Part shown: positions 5,700-7,575 of the stretch, one piece after another | Layout of the letters: each line of letters opens with the position of its first letter | How positions within the stretch are numbered: position 1 is the first letter of the stretch | Assembly (NCBI GenBank): GCA_903873565.1 | Contig: CAIQOY010000007.1 | Span: 1 to 7,575 of the forward strand | Length of the DNA stretch: 7,575 bases | From: an uncultured Actinomycetes bacterium | Lineage (GTDB): Bacteria; Actinomycetota; Thermoleophilia; Gaiellales; F1-60-MAGs149 | Direction: 5' to 3' | Made by a program: the position numbers and the translations under genes | Notes under the pieces: model-generated | What the model was told of the DNA's origin: nothing | The model's input: only the letters and a program-made list of their open reading frames with translations | Databases searched by the model: none

Positions 5700-5968
5700 G
5701 CGACCTCGGGGCCGATCGCCTCCCGCAGGGCGGGGAGGACCTCGTCGGGCTCCGGGTAGGCGCGCAGCCCGAGCGCGTGCTTCGAGAAGACCACGGCGCC
5801 GTCCGCCTCGACGTCGAACACGCCGCCCGACCCCGGCACGATCACGAGCTCCCGCAGGACGGGGCCCCAGCCCTGGATGATCCGCGCCGCGAGACCCGCG
5901 GCGTTCGGCGCCGCGCCTCAGGGGACGCAGTACGTCAGGCGGATCGCGTGCTTCGGATCGACGACCAT
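5696..5968 (-). CDS. SelW/Rdx family selenoprotein with CVPU redox motif
   Basis: Read on the minus strand from ATG 5968 to TAG 5696-5698, this is a 90-residue protein if TGA at 5918-5920 is read as selenocysteine. It starts MVVDPKHAIRLTYCVPU, giving a Cys14-Val-Pro-Sec17 motif at the end of the first beta strand. The next part is GAAPNAAGLAARIIQGWG, then LRELVIVPGSGGVFDVEADG, then AVVFSKHALGLRAYPEPDEV. This is the plan of the SelT/SelW/SelH (Rdx) family: a thioredoxin-like fold, YC-x-x-C/U, a helix, then VPG..GVF.V..DG..VFSK, usually about 85-100 residues. Coding character continues unbroken on both sides of the TGA. The family acts as a cytoplasmic thiol/selenol redox protein of uncertain substrate. 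A hairpin at 5885-5903 looks like its bSECIS. TACACT six bases before the ATG suggests a leaderless promoter. selA/B/C/D are not in this window and are required elsewhere in the genome. Confidence 0.85.
5885..5903 (-). promoter_or_regulatory. Candidate bacterial SECIS element
   Basis: On the minus-strand RNA a perfect 7-bp stem CGCCGCG/CGCGGCG encloses the loop GGUCU. The loop begins after 21 nt of spacing from the UGA, inside the range described for bacterial SECIS elements (about 16-37 nt to the apical loop), and has G in its first two positions. The E. coli fdhF SECIS loop contains the same GGUCU, with G and U contacting SelB. The bulged U of the fdhF stem is absent here. Confidence 0.65.
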
Positions 5969-6014
5969 GCGGCCAGTGTACCGGGCGGCGCTCGCCGCCC
6001 ATAGACTGCCCGCC
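5969..6014. promoter_or_regulatory. Divergent leaderless promoters flanking an 8-2-8 palindrome
   Basis: Only 46 bp separate the start codons of the selenoprotein gene (minus) and the DUF2252 gene (plus). TACACT (minus strand, 5980-5975) is 6 nt from the former and TAGACT (plus, 6002-6007) is 7 nt from the latter, so both mRNAs would be leaderless. Between the two -10 boxes lies GGGCGGCG-CT-CGCCGCCC (5983-6000), a perfect inverted repeat occupying the spacer/-35 region of both. No -35 hexamers are recognisable. It is a candidate shared operator. Confidence 0.5.
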
Positions 6015-7418
6015 GTGGAGGAGACGACGACCACCGGCGGCTGGCCGCGCCACGCGACGCGGGCCGAGCGGCGCGCGCTCGGCAAGGCCGCGCGCGGGGT
6101 CCTGCCGCTGGCCGGCCTGGCCGAGGCCGGTCTCGGCGAGCGCGATCCCGTGGCGATCGTGGCCGCGGGCGACGCCGACCGGCTGCCGTGGCTCGTGCCG
6201 ATCCGCTACGCCCGGATGGCCGCGGACCCCTTCGCGTTCTACCGGGGAGCCGCCGCGCTGATGGCCCACGACTGCGCGGGCCTCCCGCGCAGCGGCCTCG
6301 ACGTGCAGCTGTGCGGCGACGCGCACCTGCTCAACTTCGGGGTCTTCGGGTCGCCGGAGCGGGCGCTGGTGTTCGACCTCAACGACTTCGACGAGACGCT
6401 GCCGGGGCCGTTCGAGTGGGATGTCCGCCGGCTGGCGGCGAGCATGGTGCTCGCGGCCCGCAGCCGCGGCCTCAAGCCGAAGCGCCAGCGCGAGGTGGCG
6501 TGGCTCGCGGCGCAGCGCTACCGGACGGCGATGGCCGAGTTCGCGGAGCTGTCGTCGCTCGAGGCGTGGCACGCCCAGATCGAGGTGGACGCGCGGCTCC
6601 CGGAGATCGCCGACGAGGACTGGCGCCGCTACGCCCAGCGCGTCGCCGACCGCGCCCGCGGCAAGGACCACCTGCAGGCCGTCGCCCGCTTCACGGAGGT
6701 CGTCGACGGCCAGCGGCGGATCGTCGCCGAGCCGCCCCTGATCGTGCCGCTGCGCGACCTCGTCGAGCTGCTCCCCGACGACGACGTCGAGGGGCTGATC
6801 CGGGGCGTGTTCCTGACCTACCGCGCCTCCGTGCGCGACGACGTGCGGACGCTCCTCGACCGCTACACCTACGTGGACTCGGCGGTCAAGGTGGTCGGGG
6901 TCGGCTCCGTCGGCACCCGCTGCGTGATCGTGCTCCTGCAGGGCGCCGACGAGGACGACCTGCTGTTCCTGCAGGTCAAGGAGGCGCGCCCGTCCGCGCT
7001 CGAGCCGCACCTCGCGCCGTCGGCCTACGCCCACCCCGGCCAGCGCGTCGTCGCCGGGCAGCGGCTGATGCAGTCGGCCAGCGACGCCTTCCTCGGCTGG
7101 TCCGACGGGCCGCTCGGGCGCCACTACTACTGGCGCCAGCTGCGCGACTGGAAGGGCTCCGTCGAGGTCGCGCGGATGGACGCCAAGCTGCTCGGCCTGT
7201 ACGGGATGCTGTGCGGCTGGACGCTGGCCAAGGCGCACGCGCGCTCCGGCGACCGCGTCGCCATCGCGGCCTACCTGGGCTCGTCGGAGCGCTTCGAGGA
7301 CGCCCTCGTCGAGTACGCGGTCGCCTACGCGGACCGCGCCGAGGCCGACCACGCCGCGCTGGTGCAGGCGATTCGCGACGGCCGGGTCGCGGCCGACGCC
7401 GGCGAGGCCGCCGGGTGA
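6015..7418 (+). CDS. DUF2252 family protein
   Basis: The protein has 467 residues from GTG 6015, a usual length for DUF2252. This start is preferred over ATG 5877, because the upstream extension overlaps the selenoprotein gene entirely and TAGACT lies 7 nt before the GTG. Conserved landmarks are CGDAHLLNFG (100-109), VFDLNDFDE (119-127), PFEWDVRRLAAS (132-143), the glycine-rich VVGVGSVGTR (293-302), FLQVKEA (318-324, Lys322), YYWRQLRDWKGS (371-382) and LAKAHARSGD (404-413). GDxHxxN followed by DFD resembles the catalytic segment of aminoglycoside-phosphotransferase-like kinases, while the glycine loop and lysine come after it. Biochemical function is unknown. There is no signal peptide or membrane segment, so it is probably cytoplasmic. 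It is co-transcribed with the following MFS gene, whose start overlaps its stop (GTGA). Confidence 0.9.
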   Translation: MEETTTTGGWPRHATRAERRALGKAARGVLPLAGLAEAGLGERDPVAIVAAGDADRLPWLVPIRYARMAADPFAFYRGAAALMAHDCAGLPRSGLDVQLCGDAHLLNFGVFGSPERALVFDLNDFDETLPGPFEWDVRRLAASMVLAARSRGLKPKRQREVAWLAAQRYRTAMAEFAELSSLEAWHAQIEVDARLPEIADEDWRRYAQRVADRARGKDHLQAVARFTEVVDGQRRIVAEPPLIVPLRDLVELLPDDDVEGLIRGVFLTYRASVRDDVRTLLDRYTYVDSAVKVVGVGSVGTRCVIVLLQGADEDDLLFLQVKEARPSALEPHLAPSAYAHPGQRVVAGQRLMQSASDAFLGWSDGPLGRHYYWRQLRDWKGSVEVARMDAKLLGLYGMLCGWTLAKAHARSGDRVAIAAYLGSSERFEDALVEYAVAYADRAEADHAALVQAIRDGRVAADAGEAAG

Positions 7419-7575
7419 GTGCGAAGCCGGAGTCGCCGCCGCGGGCGGGGCTGATCCTGACCGCGCTGATCGCGAGCGCGGCCGTGGCCAACATGAACCT
7501 CGCGGTCGCCAACGTCACCCTGCCCACGATCGGGCGCGACCTCCAGGCCTCCCAGACCGCCCTCAACCTCGTCGC
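7415..7575 (+). CDS. MFS transporter, DHA2/EmrB-QacA type (5' part only)
   Basis: Only the first 53 codons lie in the window. GTG 7415 overlaps the DUF2252 stop (GTGA), indicating translational coupling. The sequence begins VSAKPESPPRAGLILTALIA and continues with SAAVANMNLAVANVTLPTIG, then RDLQASQTALNLV. This matches the first transmembrane helix and following loop of 14-helix drug:proton antiporters of the DHA2 family, where (D/N)xxxVNVALPxIxxDLxxS is typical. The usual acidic residue of the first-helix D/N position is Asn here. The transported compound cannot be judged from this fragment. Confidence 0.8.
   Translation, partial: MSAKPESPPRAGLILTALIASAAVANMNLAVANVTLPTIGRDLQASQTALNLV

Noticed and set aside
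5877..6014. ATG 5877 as the start of the DUF2252 protein
   Set aside because: The extra 46 residues are antisense to the selenoprotein's N-terminal half and look like shadow sequence. GTG 6015 has a -10 box at the right distance.
4896..7352. Very long minus-strand ORF across YceI and DUF2252
   Set aside because: It is a high-GC shadow frame (Arg/Gly/Ala/His/Val rich) opposite two clear family proteins. The true minus-strand gene at 5696-5968 uses a different frame.

Overview
The window is high-GC bacterial chromosome. Codon use strongly favours G/C in third positions. There is a secreted short collagen-like protein with KNGTI-type repeats, a DUF2252 protein and several leaderless-looking promoters. 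Together these suggest an actinobacterium, most likely of the Thermoleophilia (Solirubrobacter/Conexibacter/Patulibacter type). That placement is an inference from style, not a database result.

Left part (1-2420) looks accessory. It opens with the N-terminal stub of a secreted protein of the endonuclease/exonuclease/phosphatase type, which stops abruptly at 106. A complete CocE/NonD-family serine hydrolase follows on the minus strand (211-1872). Next comes a less GC-biased stretch with a doubtful small ORF (1981-2277), a roughly 19-bp-arm inverted repeat (2058-2106) and a helically phased cluster of four 10-bp direct and inverted repeats (2316-2384).

Middle part (2424-3877): a complete tRNA-Ala(UGC) is followed by a twice-frameshifted gene remnant, an intact exported collagen-like protein, and an exact 22-bp duplicate of the tRNA 3' end at 3746-3767. 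This is the footprint expected of a small integrated element at a tRNA attachment site, although no integrase is present.

Right part (3878-7575) looks like stable core chromosome. It holds citrate synthase, a cytoplasmic YceI-family protein, a minus-strand SelW-like protein, a DUF2252 protein, and the start of an MFS exporter translationally coupled to it.

The main discovery is at 5696-5968 on the minus strand: a 90-residue Rdx/SelW-family protein whose redox motif is Cys-Val-Pro-Sec, with selenocysteine encoded by an in-frame TGA at 5918-5920. A GC hairpin with apical loop GGUCU, the same pentanucleotide found in the E. coli fdhF SECIS loop, begins 14 nt after the UGA. Ordinary ORF calling would miss this gene because of the TGA. 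Its stop codon shares a CTAG with the convergent YceI gene. Its promoter region faces the DUF2252 promoter across 46 bp containing a perfect 8-2-8 palindrome.
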